Shown here: piece after piece, positions 20,821 to 31,166 of the stretch | How the letters are laid out: each line of letters starts with the position of its first letter | How positions within the stretch are numbered: position 1 is the stretch's first letter | Origin: Ambrosia x helenae | Lineage: Eukaryota > Streptophyta > Magnoliopsida > Asterales > Asteraceae | Direction: 5' to 3' | Assembly (NCBI GenBank): GCA_030844895.1 | Contig: CM061229.1 | Coordinates: forward strand, 127,005,546-127,069,545 | DNA length: 64,000 nt | The notes under the pieces: model-generated | The model's input: only the letters and a program-made list of their open reading frames with translations | Told to the model about the DNA's origin: nothing | Databases searched by the model: none | Program-made: the position numbers and the translations under genes

Positions 20821-21928
20821 AGATCGTGAAACATAGCCTTTAGGATTAAAAAAAATATATTATTTTACCTATTCAAATACCATTGTTTCACCATTTCATT
20901 ACACCAAAATTCAAATATTTCTTGCAACATTGTACACACACAAACAAGATGGATGATGACAATCATGATCATCTTGGGTTATTCATTCCACATGACAAGT
21001 ATCACGATATATTCTCAGGCGATAGTAGCTTATAATTTCTCAAGGATCTCGTCGACACGACAACATATAAAAACGTGATAGTGAAAAGGTCACCAAGTTC
21101 TAACGGGATACACTTAGGCAACCCATAAAGGCTACGACTAGGCAAGATTAGAATCGTCATGTATGAGTGCATTTTGTTGTACATCATAATCATAAATGAA
21201 TTTATATTTTAATCATAAGTCATAACTCATAACCATCTAAATACAATCGATAATAGTCTGGTTAAAATATTATGTATTTGACACCTAAATGTAATTTAAT
21301 CTGTGTATTAAAATTAGTCGTCTTTAACATTTCAAACGAAATAAGCACATTTTGTATTTTATTTTATTGTAACACGAAGTCCTTTAACATTAAAAAGAAT
21401 TATTGTGCGCAAAGCAATTGTTTTCTTTAATTTTCCACGCACCTAGTCCTAGTTCATGGAATAAACAATAGTGCTCATTTTAGATTAGTCAAACATATGG
21501 GGCTTCAGATAGTCGATGGAGACTTTATTTGCTATTTTGTGTAGTAAACCAAGTTTATTTATAATGATTTCTAGATGTTTTTAACATTTAAATTAATAAA
21601 TAGAGTAAATTGCAATTTTTTCTACGTGGTTTGGGAACCGAACTAGTACCCGTGTGAAAACCATCAGTTGAAAGTTGAAGTCGATTTGGAACCGGTATGG
21701 AAAAAACTCCGGTTTAGAATTCCATTTGAGTCATTGACCAAAACCGGTTTGGGCTAAAAAACCGGGTTGCGCATATCATGGCTCAGGCTCATCCTGTTTA
21801 TATGGGCCAGAATTTAGCAACTTTCCATCCAAGTATCCAACCCATATTCCCATGTAAACTTTCAATGGACTAAAAAAGCATTAAACAAACTGCATCCCGG
21901 TTCGATTCTCACTCTTCACATTATTTTC
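20821..21928. other. AT-rich intergenic DNA with one arm of an old duplication
   Basis: The part at about 21225-21530 resembles 23030-23350 in the same orientation (shared CATTTCAAACGAAATAA and AATTTTCCACGCAC). No gene is supported; the 63-codon minus frame at 21002-21193 has no family. Confidence 0.5.
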
Positions 21929-21935
21929 TACAACA

Positions 21936-22182
21936 TCCGGGCAATGATGGTGACAAATGCATGGAGGAGCGTTCGATCCTGAGCTGCACCCCGGTTTTCA
22001 CCCGGCTGTTACTCCAGCAAGGAACCTTGTGTTCGGGGGGACGTCGTAACCAAGTCTGATACACCAACGCGAGCCCAGTTAAAACAACGTAGTCTAGGGC
22101 AGATCTTGGCTAGGGCTGCCGATTAGGCAGTATGATATTGGGCCACTCATGAAAGTCACCGTTCAAAAAAAAAAAAAAAAAA
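21936..22182 (+). mobile_element. Possible tRNA-derived SINE, ~247 bp
   Basis: A B-box-like GTTCGATCC lies at 21971-21979. A weaker A-box-like GGGCAATGATGG lies about 32 bp before it. The unit ends in about 18 A residues (22165-22182). TACAACA flanks it on both sides (21929-21935 and 22188-22194), a possible 7-bp duplication. The A box is imperfect and no second copy is in the window, so this is tentative; the tail of another retrotransposon is the main alternative. Confidence 0.45.
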
Positions 22183-22194
22183 CCAATTACAACA

Positions 22195-23436
22195 AAACGT
22201 AAAAGAAACCAAGTTACCCAACCCTTTTTGTTATTTATTTAATACCCATAATGAATTGTAAATTAAGCAAAGTCATCAGATGAATCTTTCGTTCAACACA
22301 GCCATAATCACAACATTGCAATAAATCTTACAGCAAAAATCACAAAGAAGCATGTTTTACGTTGGATGCTTAACCACACTCTTCAGGATCAAGACTTTTC
22401 GTTCTTAGAACACAAACTAAGCAGTCTCTACCACGCCCTGCTGCGCTCATCCCTTCTTTTTATATATTCACCTTTTTTTATTACTAGTGGGGAACCCGCG
22501 CGTTGCCGCGAAGTCAATAATATAAGGCGGGAATATAATTCAAACCTTAATATGAATAAAAAAAATAATGTAGAAGTTATATGTATGTATGCATGTATGT
22601 GTGTATCCTCTATTTTTTTAGGACTTTCAACCCCTACTTTTTAAAGATTTGCAACTAATTGAAAAAGACAATTGCTTTTCAACATTACTACTTATTTGGA
22701 TAGGGAGGATTATACAAGTTGTATTAGTGACTTATAATATGCCATCAAATATTGTACATAGGGGCACAATAGGAAGAAAATGGTAAAAGTTAGGGATTTA
22801 TGTTTGTGCCTCTTGATATGCCATCTTAAAATGGTTGTGAAATTACAATCCTAGCCATCTCTCCTCCTTAATAAGATAACATAGATAAATATAACTATTT
22901 GTAGTTTGCACCATTGAACCCTCGTAGGCTCGTACTAACCGATATTGTTCACTTTGGCCATCAGAAGCTCAACCATGGATTTCAAACAAACGATGTCATA
23001 CCTGTCTGAAATAAAGACATAAAATTATATCGATTGCAACTATCTAAATATCATCGACAATAGTTATAGGTGGTTAAAATATTATTATAAAAAATACCTA
23101 ACCGACAATATTATTTTTCTAAGGAAAAAAAAAACAAGACAACACCCTTTGTGAGATTTATTGTATTCAAATTACTCGTTTCTAAATATTTCAAACGAAA
23201 TAACCACACTTTGCATGCCTTCTATAATTTATTCGCCCACAAACAATTGTTTCCTCTAATTTTCCACGCACTAATATAATATTAAATGTTGTATGTGATG
23301 GGTAGGTTAATCAAACATATGTGGCGGCAGGTCATCGACGGTGGCTTTTAGAATGTTACACGACCCGACCAGATAGACAAGACAAGACAACAATCTAGTT
23401 GGGAGTGAACCGATTTAGAAAACCCTTTTTTTTTTC
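22195..23436. other. Intergenic DNA with second arm of the old duplication
   Basis: The second arm is at about 23030-23350. A GGGAACCCGCGCGTTGCCGC segment at 22491-22510 resembles termini of some plant TIR elements, but no partner end was found. No gene. Confidence 0.5.
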
Positions 23437-23652
23437 CTAGGGTATGTGTAGTGGGAACCGTTTTGGGGCGTTTTAACCCCTATAGCGCCGGGGAACACCG
23501 CCCCCCCAGGCGCTATAGGGCGTTTTGGGTGGGAATCGTTATGGCCATAGCAGGCGTTGTGCAGCGTTGGGAGGAGAGAAAGGTGGAATGCTTTTGACCG
23601 GGTTGTGAGGTTTGTTCGATGTTTTGAAAAAAAAAAAAATTAATTTTTGTTT

Positions 23653-23660
23653 TATAAATA
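23653..23660 (+). promoter_or_regulatory. TATA box for the Myb/SANT-like gene
   Basis: TATAAATA lies 101 bp upstream of the ATG, between the TIR and the gene. Confidence 0.55.
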
Positions 23661-23760
23661 CACAAACACACAAAGTTGTTCAAACCACCATTTCTCACAA
23701 ACACAAACACACACAAGACTAGAGAGCAAAGCAATACACACACTCTTTCAAGGCTATATC

Positions 23761-25154
23761 ATGAATCCTTTCGGTCGAGGTTTCGGGTTTGGTTCCCAAA
23801 CCATTGGCGACAACACCCGACCTATAGCTCCGGGTTCGGGTTCAAACCCGCAAAGTTTCACGAACCTCTTAAACCAACCGTATGGTTGGGACCCGAACAT
23901 GTATAATGTTAACATGGGAGGGAGTTTTGGGATGCCCATAGGAGGTGGGTTTGGCCAAACACAAGTGTACGGGTCATCCCAAATGTTCGGCTCTTCAAAT
24001 GCTTGGCAAGAGTCGGTTCCGGAGACACAAGGCCCGGTTGAAGAGGAAGAGCCCGTGCGAGGCAAAGCACCCGCCCGACGCCACACAAGAAAAGAGACGG
24101 GCGGTCGTGCCAAGAAAAACGTTATACCATGGACCGACCACGAGTTGTACTCGTTAACCCGAGCGTGGGTTGACGTGTCGGAGGATCCTGAAGTCGGTAA
24201 GATATATATATTTTTTGGTAATGTTATTTTTTATTTCATATAGTTTTCTAAACGGGTACTTATTTATATTATTGGTCTGTTTTTTCAGCCAACTACCAAT
24301 CCAAAGGCGATTTTTGGAAAAGAGTACGGGCAATATTTTTTGATCTCTCTGGTAAAGGAGAGGGCTACCGGGAGAACGACTCGATATCGGGCAAGTGGAC
24401 CGATATCAACCAAAAATGCACCAACTTTCAAGGCATTTACCAGTGCACCCGGTACGGGTGGAAAAGTGGGCAAAGTGACGAGGGTATTTTTACAGCGGCT
24501 TAGGAAGAATACAACCAGACATACGGGAATTTCCCGTACGTTAAATGTTGGCGCGTGCTGAAAGACTGCACCAAATGGCACACCGTCCGCCCAACGGTTG
24601 GAACTTCTTCCTCTAGGGCCAAAAATATGAGGCCTTCAAAAAAGTCGAGGACCTCTGACTCGGTTGACCCCGAAACGCCTACGTCTGACGCGCGTTATGT
24701 CGACCTCAACTCACCAGAAGAAAATGCCTTTTTTGCAGGGGAGGAGGGGGCGGAGGAGCTACCTCGCCCCCCCGGTCGACGGGCTGCTCGAGCCGCACGG
24801 ACGGAGTCTTCGTCGGGGGTGAACCAGTTAATCCCGGCATTTGCTGAAATGAACCAGCGGCTTCAAGACTTGCGGGACATCGGGGCTCAGCGTATCCAAG
24901 ATAACCGAGAGGTGGTTGACATCATGAGGGAACGACAGTTTGAACGCGACTTTGCTTTTTACACGGCAAATCACGACCACTTAGAGGGGAAAGCGTTGGA
25001 AATGGCGATGAGCCGAAAGGCTAAAATCGAAAAAAAAAATATGGTTTGTAGTATTTTTATCTTTTATTTATGGTTTGTAATTTTTTTTTTTAGTATTTGT
25101 ATTTTTTTTGTGTTAGTATTTGTAATTTTTTTATTTTTAATGAAATATTATTAA
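23761..25154 (+). pseudogene. PIF/Harbinger ORF1-like Myb/SANT protein (NAM-associated C-terminal type), broken by one stop
   Basis: Exon 1 runs from the ATG at 23761 to about 24196, with a GT donor at 24197 (GTAAGA). The acceptor TTTTTTCAG ends at 24288, and the codon split across the intron keeps the frame. The N-terminus is Gly/Phe/Asn-rich, followed by an acidic and then a basic stretch (RRHTRKETGGRAKK). The Myb/SANT-like domain spans the intron: IPWTDHELYSL..., FWKRVRAIFFD..., and GKWTDINQKCTNFQGIY. A TAG at 24501-24503 cuts the frame; it continues unchanged afterwards through the C-terminal region with a coiled-coil-like Gln/Arg/Asp-rich helix (NQRLQDLRDIGAQRIQDNRE). The natural C-terminus is unclear, as the frame drifts into AT-rich DNA after about 25040. 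Related plant proteins are often mis-annotated as glutathione S-transferase T3-like; nothing here resembles GST. Confidence 0.75.
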
Positions 25155-25343
25155 CTATTAAATATTCTTATTATATAAAAAACAATAATTAACCAATCAT
25201 TACCAATCATTTATAACCCCCACATAACCCCCCTTCCCACTACACCATCTTTTTCCATAACCCCAACATAACCCCTTTTCTATTACTTTTTAATATTTTA
25301 ATCCTATAACCCCCACATAACTATCTACCACTACACACTCTTA

Positions 25344-25743
25344 TTATTTTATTAAAATTTCATATTCATTTACTATTTCAAGCTTTATATTTTTCTTGAA
25401 CGGTAAATTAGGATCACTGAATCACCGACGAACCACTGAAGTACCAAATGGTCTCTAAGCCTTATCCCACCCCAAAAATGTCACTAAGATATAATGTCAT
25501 GGGCTTTTATTTGATTAAATATTTCCCGTTTAGCGAAAATACAACTCTACACAAACACAAGTAAAATTGCAAATCAACACCGAATTATTACGTGATGCGG
25601 ATATTAAATCTGTTTAGACCAATGGAACGTTAAGGTGACCATTTCGCACCCCAACTTCATATCAAGCTCGGGTCAACTCGTGAGTTTAAACATGCTTTTA
25701 TTTATATAAATTGTTTATTTAATATGTATTTATGATAATCGCT
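25344..25743. other. AT-rich intergenic DNA, nothing recognised
   Basis: No gene or clear repeat boundary is visible before the short RT-element copy. Confidence 0.5.
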
Positions 25744-25880
25744 ATCCAAGGGCGGGGTTTTGTTTTTAGCAGATTAGGATTTTCTATTCAAAAAGGGTGG
25801 CGGCGCAGCTTGTTGCCCCGCCTACCTACCATCATTATGTAATTTACCCTTTTTTTGTTAATGGAATTACTAAGATTAAT
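25744..25880 (+). mobile_element. Severely 5'-truncated copy of the RT-endonuclease element (3' end only)
   Basis: The sequence matches the last ~30 codons and the 3' tail of the 10037-12508 element: TTCAAAAAGGGTGGCGGCGC and CAGCTTGTTGCCC are shared, followed by an ATTATGTAA-type stop and an A-rich TAAGATTAATATTAAA tail. The copy begins abruptly about 100 bp before the stop. A shared 3' end with different 5' ends is the pattern left by target-primed reverse transcription. Confidence 0.8.
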
Positions 25881-26340
25881 ATTAAAAAAAATATATATTA
25901 TATTATACCTATCATAGTTATAATTATAAATGCTTGACTTCACATAATGAGCTCGATTTAGCCCGGTCTCGACTCAACTTGTTTGCACCAATACACACAT
26001 ACACATCACACACAATACATACATAAATACACATACAAACACAAACACATACACATCACACACACATATACATGACACTATCAACGCGCACACATATATA
26101 CAAATACATTTGTATAATGTAAAGTATATATATATACACGCACCGGTTTTCAAATCAAACCCGAAACCAAACCGGTTCCATAGGTTTTTGTTTCAAACAC
26201 CTCAAAACTGGTTAAGAACCGAAACGATTTCATCACAAAAACCGGTCAAGGCCCAACCCACCAGTTCAACTGCCCAACCTGATTTGTGCGCACCTCTACA
26301 GACAACTACAATCCTCAAAGAGAATAACTGTGACTAGTCA
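25881..26340. repeat. CA/TA-rich microsatellite region and a decayed MITE fragment
   Basis: 25985-26120 holds degenerate ACACATACA repeats. 26141-26306 contains CACCGGTTTTCAAATC and ends in GTGCGCACCTCTA, resembling one end of a TAGAGGTGCGCAC-type MITE; the other end is lost. Confidence 0.45.
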
Positions 26341-26342
26341 TT

Positions 26343-26460
26343 GTTGGTGAGTTACAATGGGCGAAGTAAAATAAAGGCGGGGGTGCCCCAGCCACCCTGT
26401 TTTTTTGGCTCCACAGTGTAAATTTTCTAGGTATTGAGTCCTACCCCCACCGGTATTGGC
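26343..26460. repeat. Decayed relative of the CAGGG-ended MITE at 5051-5238
   Basis: Shares the order GGGGTG.CC, CCACCCTGTTTTTTTGGC, AAATTTT and GAGTCC..CCCCC.CCG with the interior of the 5051-5238 element. No terminal inverted repeat remains. Confidence 0.5.
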
Positions 26461-26892
26461 ATTAATCAAATAAAGATGGCTCTGTCTTCTCCGGTATTGG
26501 CATTACGGGATTTCAAGAAAATCTTTGTACTAGAAACTGGTGGCAGCAGCCATGGGCATTTGTGTTGTCCTAACGCAGGAACATCATCCTATTCAAGATG
26601 AGGCATTGTGGCCAAGACAGCAGGCAATGTATGTACACGAAAAACTGTCATTATGTGTGTGATTAAACACTGACATCACTACCCCTAAATGGGACACTTT
26701 TATAATTGGGATGTGCATGTTTTGACTAAACATAGGAAAGTCCTAATGGGAAAAGACGATGACCTGCAGAAGGACATCATTAAGATGTGGCATGACCCGA
26801 CTATGGGGACTCACTCATGGGTCCAATGCTACATTGCAAAGGATCAAAAGTTTATTCAAATAAAGATTATATCAAAGCAAGTACGACATCAC

Positions 26893-27299
26893 CAAAGTTT
26901 AAAAGAACGGAAACGAGCCTCGAGGCGTTTTCCCTTCGCCTCATGAGGCGTAAGCCTCAAGGCAAACTGAGGCGTAAACCCGAGGCGCAGTCAAAAAATA
27001 AATATAAAAATTATGTATCTTATACAAATAAAATAATTGACCTAGAAAAGTCTAAAACATCAAAAACACACATCAAGAATAAAATAAATGACCCAAAAAG
27101 TCAAAAACACCAAAAAAAAAAAAAAATACACATCAAAAACGGCCAAAACCACCTCTGGTGCACATTTTCTTAGCGACTCAGCCCTTAGAGGCGTATGTAC
27201 AATCTGAACCCCATGAGGCGCGCCTCATATTCGTTTTCTTAGCGTTTCGCCTTGAGGCGCGCCTCGAGGCGCACACCTCACCCGTTTTTTTAAACCATG
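26893..27299. mobile_element. hAT-like MITE rich in GAGGCG, 407 bp
   Basis: The left end CAAAGTTTAAAAGAACGG and the reverse complement of the right end CATGGTTTAAAAAAACGG form the TIR. The perfect 8-bp duplication GACATCAC flanks it (26885-26892 and 27300-27307). The interior carries many GAGGCG and CGCCTC inverted motifs. It sits inside the Gypsy relic, between integrase zinc finger and core. Confidence 0.9.
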
Positions 27300-28089
27300 G
27301 ACATCACATAACGTGTGTCAAAGAGCTAGGAATGAACACGTGGCTTGGTCTCGTATTCATTGACATATCAATGAACCATGTTGGTGGTTTACACGAATTA
27401 CATGCAAAGACTATATTTGTAGTCGTGGACACATGGACCAGGTATTCACACTATCCTGATATTCTGCAGACTGCAGTATATGTGGCCCAAGTTTGTATGG
27501 ATTCAGTTTTTAAATTTTGCACGGTCAGCCACACATTACTATGTTTGATTGTGACCCTATTTTATAAACAATTTTTGGAAAAGAGTTGTAGATAGCATGG
27601 AGTGACTGTGGCAACATAACTCTTAGAGAGGTGGAATAATACAACAGTTATGGCTATCCACCACCATTGTTGCTAAGGAAGCTAGAGAGACCTTATTGGT
27701 CGAGATGATGTGCGACAATTCAACTGTTGAAACACTCTTTAAACAGTACCATGAATCATATGAAGCAACTAGCAGTTCAGTTTCCCAATGGATATTCGAA
27801 GTGGGTATGTGGGTGTTCTAGTAACCAGATTACAAGGTCTCAAATGTTATCACTCACGGAAAACATCATTACAAAACTTGGTGGGAAAACAGGATGACCT
27901 GCAGGACATCATTAAGCTATGCCATGACTCGACAATGCAGACTCACTCATGTGAATGCAATGTGTGTTAAAAAGCTAAGTTTTCATGAATTCAGTTTTCA
28001 AATTTTGCATGGTTGGCCACACACTACTATGTTTGATTGGGACCCTATTTTTATAAACATTTTTTTGAAATAAATAGTTTACTAGATTT

Positions 28090-28091
<2 letters not shown>

Positions 28092-28136
<45 letters not shown>
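28092..28136 (+). repeat. (ATT)n microsatellite, ~45 bp
   Basis: About 15 uninterrupted ATT units. Confidence 0.95.
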
Positions 28137-28138
<2 letters not shown>

Positions 28139-28179
28139 GCTAATAGACTTTGGCGATGTCTACTGCCTATACCATCCAC

Positions 28180-28710
28180 CATAGTTATCAAAAGCCATCG
28201 CCTTGACCGCCTAGGCGACCAATTTCCTAGAAGCCACCAGATCCCGCTTTTCCTTCCTAGATAAAAAAAAAGCCACGGTCTGATTTTTAAAACCTAATCC
28301 CCTGAGTAATATAATCGACCAATACTACCAAGTTATAGAGATATATATAAATCTCAATCAAATCTTTTTTTTAAATATATTTGATTTTTAAAACACTTAT
28401 AAATATTGAATTATTCTTCAATATATAAACACCTCAACTCATTGATTTACCATCAACATCTTGTGTCTACTACATAGTTATTAAAGGCGTGTTAATCCTT
28501 TTAGGAGGTATGGCTAAGTGAGTCGGTTTATATTTATATTATTTTATAAGATAATTGTTATTTGTAATGATTTGGTGATTTTTTAAATTTTTTTATTTGC
28601 GCTTATTTTTTCTCAGGCCCACGCTTTTTTTTTTGCGCTTCTCGCCTAGGCCACAGCCCACAGGCGGAGCCTAAGCGCCTTGAGTGCGCCTCATGCCTTT
28701 GATAACTATG
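28180..28710. mobile_element. hAT-like MITE with CATAGTTATCAAA ends, 531 bp
   Basis: Left end CATAGTTATCAAAAGC and right end GCCTTTGATAACTATG form the TIR. The perfect 8-bp duplication CCATCCAC flanks it (28172-28179 and 28711-28718). Removing it in thought restores the order of the underlying integrase relic, which supports the limits. The interior has GCCTAGGCGACC and CTCGCCTAGGCC type inverted motifs. Confidence 0.92.
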
Positions 28711-29350
28711 CCATCCACACATGTATGCCGACAGAAATCGAGAAGTCAATCATTGTGTGCAGACCTACTTAAGATACATGATAACTCCTAGAAAGGTGGT
28801 ATAATACCAATTACCACTAGCTCTACAGTTACCATGTGGACGAGACGTTAATGTCAAACCCATATAACGATCCCAGGTAGAAGATTAATAACAAATTCAA
28901 ATCAAATGAGAATGGTTTTGAGTTCTTCTCCAGTATTGACATTACCGGATTTCAAGATAACCTTAGTACTAGAAGCTAAAACAGCGCATCACTGCCTCTC
29001 AATGGGACACTTTAAGTATGTATGTGTTTACATGAAGGAATAACACCATTGGCCGCTAATGCACTATCAGGGGTAGAAGGTTCCACCTTATGCAGCATAA
29101 CAGTGTCTACATCTGACCCTATACCTTGGTATTAAATCACGTTGGCAAACTAGCATTCATCTTAAAGTAGTGTTACAGCAGCTTAACCAATGTATGGCTG
29201 GGATTGGGAAGTTTTGACTAAGCATAAGAAAGTCTTGGTGGGAAAAAAGACATTGACCTGCAGGACATCATTAAGCTATGCATGACTTGCCAATGGGGGC
29301 TTACTCATGGGTCCAGTGCTACAATGAAAAGGATCAAAAGTTATCGAAGC

Positions 29351-29531
29351 AAGTAAGTGAGTAAGACATGCTCTCGTATTAATTGATCAACCTGGCTCTA
29401 CTTGGTTTATTATGTGTGTCGAGTAAGTAAAACAACAAGAAAAATGCAATACTTTGCACCAAGAGAAATGCCTTCACAAATATACAAAATCAACTAAATT
29501 TAGAAGTCAATATCATAAAAAAGATAAGAAC
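29351..29531. repeat. Left flank of the young LTR element, homologous to 38115-38230
   Basis: GAGTAAGTAAAAC, CCTTCACAAATATA and GTCAATATCATAAA match the repeat at 38125-38220. No gene. Confidence 0.6.
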
Positions 29532-29861
29532 TGTTGGACCGTGATCATCATAAGCAGCGGATTTACATTATCATAATCAGATTATCATCATGGAATCATC
29601 ATCATCTTCGTATATTATGCAAGAACATCATGAAGAACATATGAATATTATTGATAGTGACGGTGGAGAGGATTGTATTCAGAAAATCGTATACAAATCC
29701 CACACACTCAAATGTTTACAATACATTCCTATATATATAGTATGGTTGTGGCGGTTATTATAACTAACTTTTAACCGCCATGTTAACTAATCCTATTACA
29801 AATGTTATTAAATATACAATAAAACATATTTATGAAAGTTTAGTTTACTAAATTTCCAATA
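29532..29861 (-). repeat. 3' LTR of the young non-autonomous element (330 bp)
   Basis: TGTTGGACCGTG...TTTCCAATA on the plus strand. On the minus strand it starts TATTGG and ends CCAACA (TA...CA ends) if the 5-bp duplication AGAAC is taken as exact. Confidence 0.92.
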
Positions 29862-30129
29862 CTTGCCCCTAAACTAAACTTTCATGAATTTTCAGTAAGA
29901 GTCTTTATCTCCGTCTCTTGATGTTCTTCATTTTGCTTTGTGTCTTCTTCATTTCTTGACTCAATATAATATCGTTTCATCATTCTAATTCAGCTCCGCT
30001 TTGTCGCTTTCTCTATCTTCTTCGGCAGCCATTCATATATGAGAGTATGAACTCGGTGTCATATATGAATCCGATTAATTTCTTTTTCCATATATGAGAG
30101 TGCGAACTCGGTGTCATATATGAATCAAA

Positions 30130-30417
30130 TTAATCCATGTTTATTATCGTGCAGTATTCGCACATCTTCTTGTTGCATTGTATTAGTTTCTTGCATTCTT
30201 TTCTCGTAGCCACCCGTTTATTTATCTCTTGAATAGTCGGAGCAATACTTCGCTTGTTGAGTCGTAATTTCTTTCTCAATTTCTTGCATTCTTTCGCAAT
30301 TACTGGCTTCCGCATGTATCCCTTTAATTTTTTTTCTTCGCAATTCTTGTTGTTTTGTTTGTTCTTTTGTTTTGTACCAAATTTGTTCTCGGCAATTTCG
30401 GTAGAAATGATCATCAA
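30130..30417 (-). other. Lys-rich 95-codon frame in the element interior, doubtful
   Basis: The frame is unusually Lys/Asn-rich and uses the AT-rich interior. No known domain is visible and an overlapping frame (30218-30430) has similar composition. It is most likely chance coding in AT-rich DNA; the reason to list it is that it is the largest frame in this young element. Confidence 0.2.
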
Positions 30418-31151
30418 GAATGATCTTCATATTTTTCTTAAATTAAATTTGTATAATTTTCTTTAAAAAAAAAAAACTTTTGCAACCATTCTAAATAGAA
30501 GATTGAAAATAATTTTTGATAAAAAAAAAAAATCTAAAGTCATTGACTTTCTTTCAACCGTGCGAAATCATTAAATATTATAATATGAAAAATCCCGCCT
30601 TCGTTTCTTCTACTGTGTATCCCGCGAGTAATTAATTTTCAAAAAAAAAATTTCTTTCTAACAACTTGATTTCCTTAATGATTTGATAAAACAAATAATA
30701 TGGACAATCTTTATATTGTTTCTATATATGAATCAATATCTTCTAAATAAAAAGATTTGAAACAGTGTTCGTATATGTATGTATATACTCTGTTTTGTTA
30801 ATATCAAATAATAGAGTAAAAAAAACTAAGGAAATCAAGAGATTTTACAAGGGATTTTTTCCGATTCAGATTTGTGATTCCTTTTGAACATGGGAATGAT
30901 TCCTTCTGCGTTCTTGATCGATCTTTGTGACAATCTCTCAGAGAATTTGATGCAGTCCCTGTTTTTGTATCGATTAGTAATATGACAAAGACAATCGATC
31001 GTTCGTTTTGAATCTTCTTTTCCCGTTGGCCAGTAATCTATGTTTTGGTGTTCGTGTGATGATTTCTTTTGTCTCTGTTTTCTATACTGAAACAGAGTAC
31101 TGTTCCGATTAATTATTCTTCACGATGATGATCATAACAGTTTATAAATCT

Positions 31152-31164
31152 GGCTCTGATACCA
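31152..31164 (-). other. Primer-binding site (tRNA-iMet type) of the young element
   Basis: The minus strand reads TGGTATCAGAGCC, two bases from the right LTR. Confidence 0.92.
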
Positions 31165-31166
31165 CA

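Larger units (their letters stand above)
23440..25340 (+). mobile_element. PIF/Harbinger-like element with only a Myb/SANT-like gene, 1.9 kb
   Basis: The left end GGGTATGTGTAGTGGG and the reverse complement of the right end, GAGTGTGTAGTGG, form an imperfect TIR. CTA (23437-23439) and TTA (25341-25343) are consistent with a 3-bp TTA duplication carrying one mutation. The right subterminal region is duplicated (25197-25262 resembles 25301-25340). The Myb/SANT-like gene fits PIF/Harbinger ORF1, but no DDE transposase gene is present, so the element would need one in trans. Confidence 0.65.
26470..29350 (+). mobile_element. Ancient Ty3/Gypsy pol relic with duplicated pieces, interrupted by two MITEs
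   Basis: Scattered plus-strand fragments read as Gypsy pol in the right order: SSPVLALRDFKKIFVLETG (reverse transcriptase/RNase H junction) near 26480, GKDDDLQKDIIKMWHDP (integrase zinc region) near 26750, VFIDISMNHVGGL and VVVDTWTRYSHYPD (integrase core) near 27350-27450, and a DRDP-like segment near 27550. A second series covers the same regions: 27879-27955 (zinc region), 27985-28075 (DRDP region), 28160-28790 (YHPQTDG-like region, split by a MITE), 28920-28975 (RT/RNase H junction) and 29235-29345 (zinc region). Every frame is full of stops and shifts. No LTR was identified. Confidence 0.7.

Noticed and set aside
22491..22515. GGGAACCCGCGCGTTGCCGCG as the end of a TIR element
   Set aside because: No inverted partner or target duplication found.
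24297..25154. Possible glutathione S-transferase-like annotation for the 23761-25154 gene
   Set aside because: Relatives are often labelled that way in databases, but the sequence shows a Myb/SANT-like domain and no GST fold motifs.
28037..28264. 75-codon frame with a poly-Leu run
   Set aside because: The Leu run is the (ATT)n microsatellite; the rest crosses into a MITE.
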